DNA from: Eustoma russellianum
Lineage: Eukaryota; Streptophyta; Magnoliopsida; Gentianales; Gentianaceae
Reading direction: 5' to 3'
Length of the DNA: 64,000 nt
NCBI GenBank assembly: GCA_036186865.1
Contig: AP025055.1
Span: 26,639,830 to 26,703,829 of the forward strand
The position numbers and the translations under genes are program-made. Below, in pieces: positions 44,580 to 56,416 of this stretch (position 1 is the stretch's first letter; every line of letters starts with the position of its first letter). Below the pieces are notes generated by a model. That model had not been told where the DNA came from. It ran no database searches and saw only the letters and a program-made list of their open reading frames with translations.

Positions 44580-45184
44580 TCTTTCCCAGCATTTCAACGA
44601 CATGTCATCAACGTACGTCATCAATGTCAAGCAATCATATACACGTCATCTTATGTGTATATACATATCCAAGATATTCCAAGTCATATATTCCATGTCA
44701 TCAATCTTCCAAAAATATATCGATACGTCAAAAGTTCGTAAACTGAAAATCGCCACATCAAATGATACCGAATCATCGACTCGTCATGAACTTACCGTAC
44801 AAAGATGGCCAACCAATATACACTCCAAGCACCTCAAAATTTTTTGCACCACATGGTATATCAAGACCAAAGTCATACCACAATTACATATATCAATTAT
44901 CCATCATTTTCATTACTCTCCTGGAAATATAATTCAAAAATGTTACACCTCCCTGGCCGAATTTCCTACACTATTTGGAGCTGAGATTATACAATTTTTA
45001 TGTATATGATGTATATCACATTTTACACGTCTAAAGGGTTCTTGATCAATTGGAGAAAAATCGCGCAATCGGCGGAATACGAAAATTCACATTTCTACAC
45101 TATACTAAAGGAGGCCGATTTTGACATGTTGTGACATGTATCTAGACAATGTTTTATACATTCAAGACATATCTTGGAGTATCC
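44580..45184 (+). repeat. Old diverged SIRE-like LTR fragment
   Basis: Order and wording follow the B-type LTR at low similarity: ACGTACGTCATCAA; a stretch like 'taaaaggttctaaacc...gtcgtatcgggcgaat'; AGATGGCCA; GGAGAAAAATCGCGCAATCG; CATGTATCTAGACA; and CATATCTTGGAGTATCC. It stops at 45184, where the reverse element D begins. Confidence 0.7.
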
Positions 45185-46535
45185 TGTTGGACCGTGCACC
45201 TGCAATAAACACCACTAGAGGGAGGGAGGGTGAATAGTGGTTAGCGGAATCATTTGGGTTCGATTCGGTAAGAATTTGGTCCGAATTCGAATTTAGCAAA
45301 CTCGAATACGAATTCAAATCATACTTTGAGTTCGAAATATTTAACGAATCGAATTCGAACTAGTTATTATTTGGTTCGATGGTTCGACGAAGGCTCGATT
45401 AATGGTTCGATTCGGCTCGACTAAAATGGTATAAAAATATTTACTGATACAAATTTTGCAATTTTACGGTATATAGGAGGGTTTTGCGAATCGAATAATG
45501 TTCACGAATCATAATCGAGCTTCGAGCCGAACCGAACTTTTACTTAAACTTATCGAATTCGAATACGAACTGAATTTTAGGTTCGTTACGAATTCAAACT
45601 CGAATCCGAACCTCAAAAAATATATTCGAATCGAACCTGAATTTTGCATTATTCGTCAAAGTTCGATTCGTTTGCACCCTAACTACAACCCTTTGTAAAA
45701 ATCCCCTTTAAAAACAGAATCTGAAACCACCTCAGATTCAGAACCCATTTTTGAAAAATTCAAAAAGAATTGTACACAACTCCAAAAATTATGAAACTTT
45801 CCAGAATTTAACTTCAATGTGTTAACAAGACTCTGTCCAAATATTAGACAAAAATAAGATCGTTTGTCCCTTCAAAAAAATAAAAAGATTCAGATGGTCA
45901 ATCTGGACAGAATTGGACAGAATGTTGCCGATTTTGAAAAACGTGTTTCTCTTTGAATACTCAACCAAAAAGGTTAATCTTTATATAAAAACACTCCTTA
46001 GGATGTATAGATGATGTTTCTAAAAGGCCCTGACCTTAAATAATTCTTGATAAATACAACATTTAAGTTTTCCCAAAACTGGTCAGATTGCAGCCAGATT
46101 GGAGCAGTTATCTTGCAAAGACTGAAAGACTAATTTTCCCTTGCTCAGATCAAGTGATTCTTGTTTAAAATGAAAGCTAATAGTCTGAAGTATAACTCCA
46201 CCAAAAATCACGAATTTGGAAAGTGTTTAGCTATTTTTTTAAATTGTGAGAAGTTGTGTGAAAACTGCAGTAAAAACGGGTAGAAAACAGAAATAAAGAA
46301 ACAAGACAAGAACACCAAGGATTTATCCTGGTTCGGTCAATGTGACCTACTCCAGTCCCAAGGAACACCTTTTCTTGGATTTCACTATGAAATGAATCAC
46401 CTTACAACAAGAACCAAGCTTGATCCTTGGGTTATATACCAACCCTATTCAAGACTTGGATAATCACCTTCTATGCAACACTTAGTTGAAACACCTCTAC
46501 AAAAACAACAAGAACACCTTTGCTACAAAGAATGG
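45185..46535 (-). repeat. Truncated 3' LTR of element D
   Basis: It starts TGTTGGACCGTGCACCTG, and the - strand shows the R-U5 half of a SIRE-like LTR: the complement of TTCTAGTGGTG and the stretch GTTCGGTCAATGTGACCTAC...CCAAGGAACACC near 46335-46370. The U3 half and polypurine tract are missing, because RNase H sequence directly follows at about 46535. It contains the inserted TTCGAA-rich block at about 45247-45690. Confidence 0.8.
45247..45690. repeat. TTCGAATTCGAAC-rich foldback insert, possibly a MITE
   Basis: About 440 bp in which TTCGAATTCGAAC, GGTTCGATTCGG, GAATCGAACC and their complements recur in both orientations. The ends are GGTTCGATTCGG and GTTCGATTCGTTTGCACCC. It breaks the LTR of D; the LTR resumes at AACCCTTTGTAAAAAT. 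Exact ends and TSD are uncertain. Confidence 0.6.
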
Positions 46536-47084
46536 AACAATAACAACAACAACAAGAAGATGATAGCTAGACAATTCAACAAATGCTTGTCTCGTAAATT
46601 TTCAAAAGTGGCTTGATTAAGGGGTTTGGTAAAGATATCAGCTATTTGGTGATCAGTTCTTATATGGTTTATAACTATATCCTCATTTTGAACATGATCT
46701 CGAAGGAAGTGGTATTGCACCTCAATGTGTTTGGCCTTAGAATGAAGCATCGGATTCCGTGAAAGATTGATCGCACTTGTGCTATCGCAAAAAATTAGAA
46801 TCTTATTCATTTTACTGCCAAAATAACTAAGTTGCTGTTTAAGCCAAAGTATTTGGGTAGTATATAAACTTAAGGCAATATACTCGGCTTCAGTGGTAGA
46901 AAGAGCTACACTAGCTTGCTTTTTAGAAAACCAAGAGATCAAGTTGGTTCCTATGAATTGACAAGTACAGCTAGTGGATTTTCTATCTAATATGCAACCA
47001 TAATCAGCATCACTATATGCATGTAATTCCAACTTAGCGTTTCTATCATACCACAGTCCTAAGTGAGGTGTGTGTTTAAGAATT
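46536..47084 (-). pseudogene. Element D RNase H
   Basis: The reverse frame 46523-47032 reads ELHAYSDADYG, STTEAEYIAL, FCDSTSAINLS and QIADIFTKPLNQATFENLRD, with all catalytic residues. Upstream codons (HTPHLGLWYDRN) reach 47084, where homology stops abruptly at a join with forward LTR sequence. The RT part of D is therefore not next to it but starts again at 48988. One codon of DYGGC is missing here and kept in the copy at 61671. Confidence 0.88.
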
Positions 47085-47754
47085 CAAATATTTATGAAGA
47101 TTAAGATACACAAGGCAATGTTTCAAATTTAAAAAATAATGCTAAAGTTTTCAGCATGTTGGCCGAATTTTTGGAGGGCGCTTTCAAGACTCAAAATCAT
47201 TCCAAAGATGAGGAGACATCACACTAATGGTTGATTGGGAATCAAGATATTCAAAATTCAAATTGTTTTCAGTTTTTTGATGATTATCCATGTCATATTA
47301 TGTGCCAAGGTGGCTTCATGAAGACCCAATCATAGAGTGACAAGAAGGCGAAGACACATCACTTGTCCAATCATATCTCGCCAAATAAGCAAAGGTATGT
47401 CACAAGGCTTTGCAAGATATCTTCCAAGGGCATTCAAGAAATTTTTTTTCAAGACACTTCTCAGCCCGATGGGCGTGCAACACATTACAAAAGGAGGAGG
47501 AAGATCAAACACAAAAACAAGACATATACTCCGAAAGCTATCAAGTGAAAAGCAAGAATTCTCTTCATCTCTTATCTTCTTCTCTGGCACAAAGCCTTAA
47601 GCCTATCAAACATACATTTCACATTGTGTATATGCTTCATATAAACCATCCTTATACAGTTCATATTTGTAAAAGGCTGATCAAGGTGTGATTAAACCTA
47701 CATTAGTGAGGTGGTGGTGATTTTGTTGTGATTTGTTGTAAAAAGGTTGGACAT
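46628..47754. repeat. Composite block, copy 1 (reverse RNase H joined to forward LTR)
   Basis: This stretch, including the join at 47084, recurs at 61452-62584 with a few percent difference and some small indels. The join is the same in both copies, so it formed once and was then copied. Confidence 0.9.
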
Positions 47755-48535
47755 TAAAGGAGTTGGTTTATAACTCTATCCACACTTGTTGTAAGGTGAC
47801 TTTGGTGATTAATGAATATTGAAGAAGGTGTCCTCGAAGTCTGGAGTAGGTCACATTGACCGAACCAGTATAAACAATTTTCTGCACTTTTGCTTTCATT
47901 GATGTTTTTGCAGCGTTTTCAAAACAACTGAGCAAAATAGCAAACAATTTTCAAAATCATCAAATTTTACAGTGGTGCAGATAAAGCTCTTAGGTTTAAT
48001 TTAAGACAAGTTTCATCAAATTTGGATAAGTATAAGTCATCCAAACGTTCAGAAGTTTGAAACTAGTGCAATCTAATTTTCAGATTGGTAGAGGTTGAGA
48101 ACATCAATGTGGTTGACATACTTGCCAAACGAATTTTGCAAAAATATTTTAACCCATTAAATAAGACATCTTAAGGGACCTCTCACCAAAATTTCAGATC
48201 ATTTGGAGTTGTCATTAACTGGAAATTAATTTTTCATTATAAGAAAAAGTTTTTCACTCATTGACTGGGTTCAATCAAAAACGATTTTTCAGGGCTTTAG
48301 ACTTTGAATTTTGATCTCAAATTGTTATGACATATGTTTAACATCTTAAAGTACAGATTGTCAAGATTTTACGAATTTTGGAGGTCCATAAACTATTCAT
48401 TTAGTTATTCAATACCAGGGTTTAAAACAGATTTTGTTTTCTGAAGTGAGTATTGGTTAATCAACATTTTTAAAAACTAATTTTTCCGCATTCACTATTC
48501 AATCCATCTTTTAGTGGTGCTATACAAGTCCAATA
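47085..48535 (+). repeat. Forward SIRE-like LTR fragment inside element D
   Basis: It contains the LTR core (TTTTCAGCATGTTGGCCGAA, the AAGGCTGATCAAGGTGTGAT region, CTGGAGTAGGTCACATTGAC and ACCGAACCAGTATAAA) and ends at about 48530 with TTTTAGTGGTGCTATACAAG. The first half of the LTR is missing. It is diverged from B and C. Confidence 0.8.
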
Positions 48536-48987
48536 GGTGTCTCACCCGGGTTCAATAACTATTTTAATACTACTTTACAATTCGCAACACAGCTTCCATA
48601 TGTTTACTTTGTGCTTTCTTTCTGCTTCTAATTTTTCTTTCAAATGGCGTCTTTTTTATTGCTTTTGTACCTCTTTTCCCATAGTACCCGAATATATATA
48701 GCCACCATTAGACTTTCTCAAGTGCTCGGTATCTCATAATTTATTGAAAAAGCGGTAATATCGTATTATTCAAAAGGCTAAGAAATAAAACTAAGTTTAA
48801 TTTTTTAATGAAGGTTTCAGGTTTTATTAGAATTTCTTTTATTTTTTGACTTTCCATTTTCAATGGAGTGAAGAACACATTCTTCTTTGACTTTGGAATA
48901 TGATGGAATAAAGCAAATGACTCACTAAATTGGCTGCACTTCTTATGTTGTGAAGTAGCAGTTGATCGACATAGCTTGACGCATCAT
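48536..48987. other. Unassigned filler between LTR fragment and RT of D
   Basis: T/C-rich sequence with no recognised motif. Copia homology ends on both sides without visible TSD. Confidence 0.4.
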
Positions 48988-49575
48988 TCAAATTCTGACT
49001 TCATACACTCTTCGAAGTCTTTTACTAAGGTAGGGATGGTTGAACCAAAGACTATATCATCTACGTATATTTGAACTATTTATAAATCATTACCTTTTCT
49101 TCTTAGGAATAATGTGTTGTCTATTGTTCCCCTTTGATAATTATTTGCAATTAGAAAGTTCGAAAATCTATCATACCAAGCTTTTGGAGCTTGTTTTAAA
49201 CCATATAAAGCTTTCTTAAGCTTATAAACATGGTTAGGATTCTTTGGATCTTCGAATCCAGGGGGTTGTTTCACAAACACCTCTTCTTGGATGTATCCAT
49301 TCAAGAATGCACTCTTGACATCCATTTGGAAGAGTTTAATGTTGCTTAGACTTGCAATTGCAAGTAACAATCTAATTGCTTCTAGTCGTGCAACAGGTGC
49401 AAAGGTTTCTTCATAATATATTCCTTCTTGTTGATTATAACCTTGTGCGACTAGTCTAGCCTTATTCCTAAACACCCATTTTGTTCCTATTTTAGACTTG
49501 TTTTTGGGCTTAGGTACTAAGTTCCACACATTGTTCCTTGTGAATTGATTTAATTCCTCATGCATAGCATCTATC
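48988..49575 (-). pseudogene. Element D reverse transcriptase, 3'-truncated
   Basis: Reverse frame 49080-49565 has NNVWNLVPKPKNKSKIGTKW, NKARLVAQGYNQQEGIYYEE, FQMDVKSAFLNGYIQEEVF, KQPPGFED and LYGLKQAPKAWYDRF. A stop (TAA) after KGNDL is followed by QIYVDDIVFGS, so the catalytic Asp pair lies beyond a nonsense mutation. Homology ends at SEFE (about 48988). Confidence 0.88.
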
Positions 49576-50311
49576 CAAGATATATCACCTAAGGCTTCCT
49601 TTACATTCTTAGGTTCTAATTGTGAAATTAAGCTATATATTCAAGTTGACTTATATTTCTACGTGTTCTTACCCCAACACTTGGATCCCCAATGATTAGT
49701 TCTCTAGGATGCCACCAATTCCTAGATTGACTAGGTTCACCCTCATCTTGTTCAAATGTTTCATTAGTGTGAACATTATCATATGTAATTTGATCATTAG
49801 TTGTATTATCTTCTAATTGCAAAGTTTCTTCATTTATTTCATCTAAGGGTCTATGCTTGTCTTATTCAGGGGGAGTTGGATCTAGATGATCAATTACAGG
49901 CTCAAGTAATACATCATCATCAAACATATTTGCAACATTAGTTTCTCGTGTATGTTGATTTTTATTACTAACTTCAAAGCATGCATTTTCATTGAAATTC
50001 ACATGTATAGATTCAATTATTTTTGTAGATGCAGGATTATAACACCTATATGCTCTAGAATTAGTTGAATAACCAACAAATATACATTCAATAGACTTTG
50101 GTTCAAATTTGTCGAGATTATCCTTAGTGTTCAACACAAAACACTTACATCCAAATAATTTAAGATAATCTATTTTAGGTTGTCTATTATTTAACAACTC
50201 ATAAGGTGTTTTATTTAATTTCTTTCTAATTGAAAGCCTATTTATAATATAGCATGCACAACTAACAGCTTCAGCCGATAAATACTTTGGTAATTTATTT
50301 TCACATAACAT
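49576..50311 (-). pseudogene. Element D integrase C-terminus and linker
   Basis: Reverse frame 49862-50311 has MLCENKLPKYLSAEAVSCAC, IINRLSIRKKLNKTPYELLN and SIECIFVGYSTNSRAYRCYN; an acidic linker follows into frame 49628-49822 (WWHPRELIIGDPSVGVRTRR). Frameshifts or stops near 49862 and 49628 separate the pieces. Confidence 0.87.
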
Positions 50312-51348
50312 TGTTCTAGCAACTTCTTGAATTATTCTATTTTTACGTTCAACAACTCCATTGAGTTGGGTGTTCTAGGTGGTGAGAATTCATGTTTAAT
50401 TCCATGTAGTTCACAAAATTTGATTACGTCTTTGTTTTTAAATTCTCCACCTCTATCACTTCTAATTCGTTTAACATTTTCTTCGTAAATGTTTTCAAGT
50501 TGCTTAATAAGAGTTTCGATTGCTAATAGAGCATCGTCTTTGTGTGTTAAGAACAATGTCCATGTGTAGCTTGAATAATCATCTACTATGACACACACAT
50601 AGTAGTGTCCACCTAGACTTCTTGTCCTACTTGGACCAAATAAGTCTAAGTGAAGCAATTCTAGTACATGACTAGTACTCACTTCATGTTTCAGTTTTAA
50701 TGTTTCTTTAATGTGTTTTCCTTTAATGCATGTTTCACACATTTGAAAATTATCTAAGTCTAACTTAGGCATACCTCTAATTAAATTCTTTTTAGATAAT
50801 TTCCTAATGGTTGAAATTCCTATATGGCCTAATCTTCGATGCTATAGATTCACATCTAAGTCATGTGATATTAGACACTTAACCTTAGCATCTAACATAT
50901 TATCTAAGGTAAGAGTATAAATGTTACCATCTCTATTTCCTTTTAAAACTATTTCTCCTTTTTTATTTATTATATCACATGAATTGGGAAGAAAAGAGAC
51001 ATTATAACCGCAATCTATAAGTTGAGAAATACTAAGTAAATTATAAGAGAGATTACTTACTAACAACACATTTCGTATTTGAAATGTGTTGGGAACCCCG
51101 ATAGTTCCTTTTCCAACAACTTTTTCTTTGTTGTTGTCACCGAATGTCACCTTTCCATCATCAATATGTTCAAGTTCGGTGAATAGTTTGGGGTTTTCCG
51201 TCATATGCCTCGAACATCCACTATCTAAAAACCATTTGGTTTTTAGATTCTTTGACTTTGCCTCCTTCTTGCATTCCTTGCGTTTTTTACAATGGAGAAA
51301 AAGTTTTAGGTACCCTTTATTTGGGTCCTTGAATGTTAGGGGTACCAT
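50312..51348 (-). pseudogene. Element D protease and integrase core
   Basis: Frame 50842-51348 (reverse) contains WFLDSGCSRHMTENP (aspartic protease) and LLSISQLIDCGYNV, ending at DLDVNL where the Trp codon of LWHRRLGH has become TAG. Frame 50332-50772 has CETCIKGKHIK, LLHLDLFGPSR and RIRSDRGGEFKNK. A one-base loss before NGVVERKNR shifts the frame at about 50330. Catalytic residues are present, in two pieces. Confidence 0.9.
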
Positions 51349-53211
51349 TCTTGTTTAGATATCCCTTAGGTATCCAAACTTGAATATACCTTCTAGGCAC
51401 ACTTTTGACATAGGTTGAATATAAAGGATTAACATATGTTAGACCATTCAAAAAAGATGTTGCATTGTTATACATGTTATATCTTTGTTGATAAATACTA
51501 TGTCTTGGCCGATTTTGATAGTGTGTATAAGGCATGCGATTTTATTTCTTGAATGGCGCTATATAAGTGTGTTCATAGGCATTTCTATAAGACTTATATG
51601 AGTGTTTCCTATACTTAGGTTCATAATAAATTGGATGCATTTTATTATGTCTTGTTGTATTTGTATACATGTAGGCATAATTTCTAAGTTGTCTAGATGC
51701 AAAGTTTTGCCTAGATGTACGTTTATACGTGTGTATATTTGTGGGTGCGTGTTGTATTTTTGCCTTGATATAAGTAGAAGAAGGTGTAGAAGAAGATGTA
51801 GCAGGCAAAATTGATTTTGTTGTATTATATGGCAACTTTGTGCTAGATGAGACAAACTTAGTCTTTTTATCTACTTTTACATTTTTTTCTTTATATCCTA
51901 AGACGGTTTTATCATTTCCATACTTTTGTGATGATATAAGTGTATCTAACATATTTGCACCAGAATTAAATTATTCTAACATTTTTTCTAAGGTAAGTTT
52001 AGAAGACTTAAGTTGCATTATCTCATTATCACAACTTTCTAGCTTAGATTGTAACATGCTATTTTTCGTTTTTAACTTTTGTTTATTTTTCCCAAGTGAT
52101 TCAATTTTATTATCTAAAGAATCAAGAGTATTAGTAGACTCCTGTTTAAAAGATTCTAATTGATCGGAAAATTCCAAGTTGGACTTCTTCAACTTGTTAT
52201 TTTCTTCAATTAGTTTCTTCTTTTCTTTAGAGATCCTCTTACAGTGAGCATGCATTTTTAAAAATTCTTCATACATTTCATCAAATGTCATTTCATTTTC
52301 AAAATCACTATCAGATGAAGAACTTACCTCATTTGATACGAAGCAGACATGAGCTTCCTCAGTTTCGGATTCTGAGTCGGATGAGTTGCTCCATGTGCTC
52401 ACCTTCATTGCTCATTTCCCTTTCCTCGTCTTAGACTCCTTTGCCTTAGTCGCTTGTGCTTCTTTGTCCTTGACTTGTTTATTATTGTTGTTATTATTAT
52501 TATTATTTTTCTTTGTTGGACAATCATATGAAATATGTCCTTTTTGACCGTATTCATAACACTTTAACTCTTTATTATACCATTTGTTTGTATTATTTTT
52601 CCTAGGTTGAGAAGAAGAAGAAGAAGAACGTTGTATATTCCTATTAGGACGTTTGAAAAAATTTCTAAGTTTTTTCGCTATTATATCAAGTCATCATCTA
52701 ATTCAGTGTCACTATTACTATCATCATTATTTGTATGTGTTTCAGTTGTTTTGAAAGCTATTGACTTACTTGATGATTTAGATGACTCAGACTTCCGTTG
52801 GTATAGTTTTACCTCATAGACTTTGAGAGACCCAATCAATTCATCCATCTTAGTGATTGACTTTGTCTCCTCGATTGCAGTCACCTTTGAATCCCATTCA
52901 GCAGGAAAGCTTCGTAGCACCTTTTGAACTTTTTCATTGTTCGTGAATGATTTCCCTAAAGCTTCAAGGGAATTAAAAATGTTAGTAATCCTCAAATTCA
53001 TAGATGTTATGGATTCGTTTGGCAACATTTTGAAAGACTCTAATTCAGTCATAAGCATGTTTATTTTTGATTCTTTAACACCACTAGTACCTTCATGTTT
53101 CAATACAAGTGATTTCCACATATCGTGTGCACTTGTGTAATTTGACACATACCCTGCTTCAGAAGTTGTAAGTCCATTTAAAAGTAATTGCATAGCTTTA
53201 GCACCAATCAA
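51317..53211 (-). pseudogene. Element D gag
   Basis: Reading right to left: frame 52681-53229 has IGAKAMQLLLNGLTTSEAGY and the rest of the copia Gag domain. A knuckle CYEYGQKGHISYDC (second Cys changed to Tyr) lies near 52520-52570, next to an Asn run. An acidic coiled-coil segment is in 51971-52408. Basic Tyr/Ser-rich tails follow in 51542-51952 and 51317-51535, ending IQVWIPKGYLNKNG. The N-terminal ~90 residues and the 5' LTR are lost at 53212, where forward LTR sequence begins. Confidence 0.88.
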
Positions 53212-54431
53212 TGAGTGCCAAGTAAACAAGAGTTAAATGATCATCCAATGAGGAGGTGCCAAGTAAGCAAGACAATGATGCCACATATTCTCCCAAAGAC
53301 TTAGAAGATAATTTTCAAGAGGAGAAGGACTAAGGGGGGCGGCCAAAACATGTTAAAAAGGGAAGGAAGAAGAACAAAAGAAGAACAAGAACAAGTCTTG
53401 CAATTCAAGAGATCAAAAACGCCTAGCTCTTCTTCTTCTACACTCTCTTTCTTTCTTCTTCCTAAAAGCCTATTGTACTTACAATCATATAATTGAATAG
53501 GCTTCTCTTAGACCACCACATATTCTCTTATCTTTGTAAAAGATTGATCAAGGTGTGATCAATCTTCAATCTTGCAAGGTGGTGGTGTTCGTGTGCATTG
53601 TATTCGTCATACAAGGTTTGTAAAGGGTTGGAGTTGGTGTGTAACTCCATCAACCCTGTGGTAAGGTGTTTTTGTGTTGTGTGATTAGTGTGAACCAAGG
53701 AAGGTGTTCCTCGAAGATTGGAGTAGGTTGTTTATAACCGAACCAGTATAAAATTCTTGGTGTCATTTACTTTCAGCGCTTATATTCTGTTTCAGCACTG
53801 TTTATCATTTTTGATTACGTTCGTAAAAATAGTAAGCGTTTTTCAAAAATTACAAAACTTTCCAGAATAATAGCCACACGTCTTAAGGTTAATTTGGCAT
53901 AAGTTTCAACCCTTTTGGACAAGTATAAGTCAATCAAACGTCCAATGTTCTGAGACTAATGCAGTCTGATTTTCAGGCTTGCAAAGGTTGAGACTTTGAT
54001 CATATTTGACTAACTTCCCAAAAGAATTTTTCAAAAATGTTTCAACCCATTTAAGTATAACATATAAGGGGTTAGTGGTTAAAATTTCAGAGCATTTGGA
54101 GTTACGTACAAATAGGAACAAAATTTTCAAATCAGTCTACCGTTTCTGGCAGATTCGCGCAATCTGACCACCAACAATTTTTGAAAGGGTTAGAGGTTGA
54201 ATTTAAATCTGAAATTTTTAGGAGACACTCATAACATCTGAGGATAAGTTCTCTCAAAATTGCAGAATTTTTGAAGACCTACAACCTAGTTTTAAAAATG
54301 TTTTAAAACTGGTCCTGAAAACAGAAACTGTTTTCAGAAGTTGAGTTCTTGAGTTAAAACAATTTTAAAAAAACACACTTTCCGCACCAACTATTCAACC
54401 CCCCTTCTAGTGGTGCCTTGCAGATCCTACA
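53212..54431 (+). repeat. 5' LTR of element C, 5'-truncated
   Basis: It begins inside the LTR (GAGTGCCAAGTAAACAAG, compare 12585 onwards) and runs to the normal end AGATCCTACA at 54431. About 1.8 kb of U3 is missing, so the junction with D gag is a deletion or recombination point and no TSD can be read. Confidence 0.9.
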
Positions 54432-54433
54432 AG

Positions 54434-54445
54434 TAATATCAGAGC
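54434..54445 (+). other. Primer-binding site of element C, mutated
   Basis: TAATATCAGAGC, two changes from TGGTATCAGAGC, at the standard position two bases after the LTR. Confidence 0.8.
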
Positions 54446-54486
54446 GCAGGAACACTCACATTAAAGGATCCAACGATTCAAGTGAG

Positions 54487-56412
54487 ATGGCATCCACAAA
54501 CTTCAAAACCGAGCAAGAAGGTATGTCGAGCCAAAGACCTCCTCTTTTTGACGGTGAGTCTTTCATACAATGGAAATTAAGAATGAAACTTTTTCTTATG
54601 GCAATTGATATTGATCTTTGGTCAATCATAGAAGATGATCCTTTTGTTCCATCTAAGTTATCCACCGTAGATGGAGTCACACTAGAAGTGGTTAAGTCTA
54701 GACAAGAGTATACAAGCGAGGATAAAAAGAAACTAAGCATGAACGCTAGGGCTATGCAATTACTTTTAAATGGATTAAGAGTGAGTCTAGTTATGTTTCA
54801 AATTGCTCTAGTGCACAAGAATTGTGAAGAATACTCGAAATGAAACATGAAGGCACTAGTCAAGTAAAAGAGTCCAAGATAAACATGCTTATGTCCACAC
54901 TCGAGTCATTTAAATTATTGCCTGATGAATCTATTGTTGATATGGATCTTCGCTTGACTAACATCTACAATTCTCTTGAGTCTCTTGGTAAAGCCTTTAC
55001 CATGCATGAAAAGGTACAGAAAGTCTTGCGAAGCCTTCCATCTGAGTGGGACCCTAAAGTGACCGCAATAGAAGAAAGCAAAGAAACTAAGTCAATAAAG
55101 ATGGAATAATTAATTGGATCACTTAAGGTTTATGAGAATAAACTCACTATACGGAAATCGGAATCATCTAAACAAGGTAAAGCTATTGCTTTTAAATCAA
55201 ATGAATACGTCTCTACTTCTTCCGATCACGTAGATGATAGTGATTCTGAATCGGATAACGATGACTTAATTCTATTGGCTAAAGGTTTAAGAAAATTTAT
55301 GAGAAAATCATTTAGAAACAAAAATAAAGGCACTTCGACTAAAAGAAATAAGAACAAGACAAATGATAAGGATGTTAATGTTATGAATGCGGCAAACTTG
55401 GACATTTATCATATGACTGCCTTAATAAGGAAAAGCAAACAAATAAATACCCTGACAAGGAACGGAGCAAGAATAAACTCATCTCAGAACCTAAGCAAAG
55501 GAAACGAGCTCTCAAAGACTCTACTTGGAGTGATACATCAGATTCCGAGACTGAAACCGAAGAGGAGACTGCATAAGTATGCTTTGTGTCCAAAGCATCA
55601 AACGAGGTATCATCTGACTCTGATTCTGACTCTGAGCCTTCTTATGATGATCTTTTTAGTCAGTACTTAGAAATGCATAAATTCACTAAGACTCTCGCTA
55701 AAGAAAAGAAGCGATTAATTGAAGACAAGAAGATGTTAAAATCTTCTAACGAAAATCTTGTCGCTCAATTAAACGATTCTAAAGAAGAGTCATCATGCAT
55801 CATTAATGCATTAAAGACACATATTTCATCATTGACCACACAAAATCATGAAATGAAATCCGAGATTTCAAGTTTGAAATCAAGGAATACAGACTTGGAG
55901 AAAATGATGAAACAGTTTGATACGGGATCTAACATGCTGCATCATATTATCTTATCACAAAAGCATGACAGTGATAAAACGGGTTTGGAATATGTTGAAA
56001 CAAATGAAGTATCCATCAAACCAACTAAGTTCGTAGTGTCTAAGAAAGTAGACACCTTAAAACCAAAAACGGCGTCTAAGATGACGCAAAGATCATCTCT
56101 CCCTCCTCACGCCCCAATTCTTTCTCATATCACACGAAATACAATTTTGTGCCATATAGATATGAGAAGAAACAAGTAATACATACACGTCATCCATTTT
56201 ATTCATCTAGATCACGCACTTCGCACATAAACACAAGGACATATCAAAAACGTCCTACATATAAGGAGTACAAAGGAGTTCTTGGCCAAAGGCCGAAAGT
56301 GCACCCACCACATGTTTACTACATTGCACCTTCATCTACATTCTTGCCATTTGCTAGACCGAGAAGGATCACCCAAGTATGGGTACCGAAAGGCACCTTT
56401 ACTAAGAGGTGA
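54487..56412 (+). pseudogene. Element C gag
   Basis: ATG 54487 starts MASTNFKTEQEGMSSQRPPL, and this copy retains the 52 residues missing in B (MAIDIDLWSIIEDDPFV region). A 4-base deletion near 54780 shifts the frame; homology resumes in 54840-55109, which ends at a nonsense TAA. Further pieces follow at 55275-55670 and 55586-56179 (coiled coil), and a last shift near 56100 leads to 56149-56412, ending WVPKGTFTKR. The zinc knuckle (55375-55420) is frame-shifted. Confidence 0.9.
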
Positions 56413-56416
56413 ATAA

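Noticed and set aside
47330..47691. Overlapping frames on both strands, repeated at 62161-62522
   Set aside because: Part of the forward LTR fragment in the duplicated composite block, not genes.
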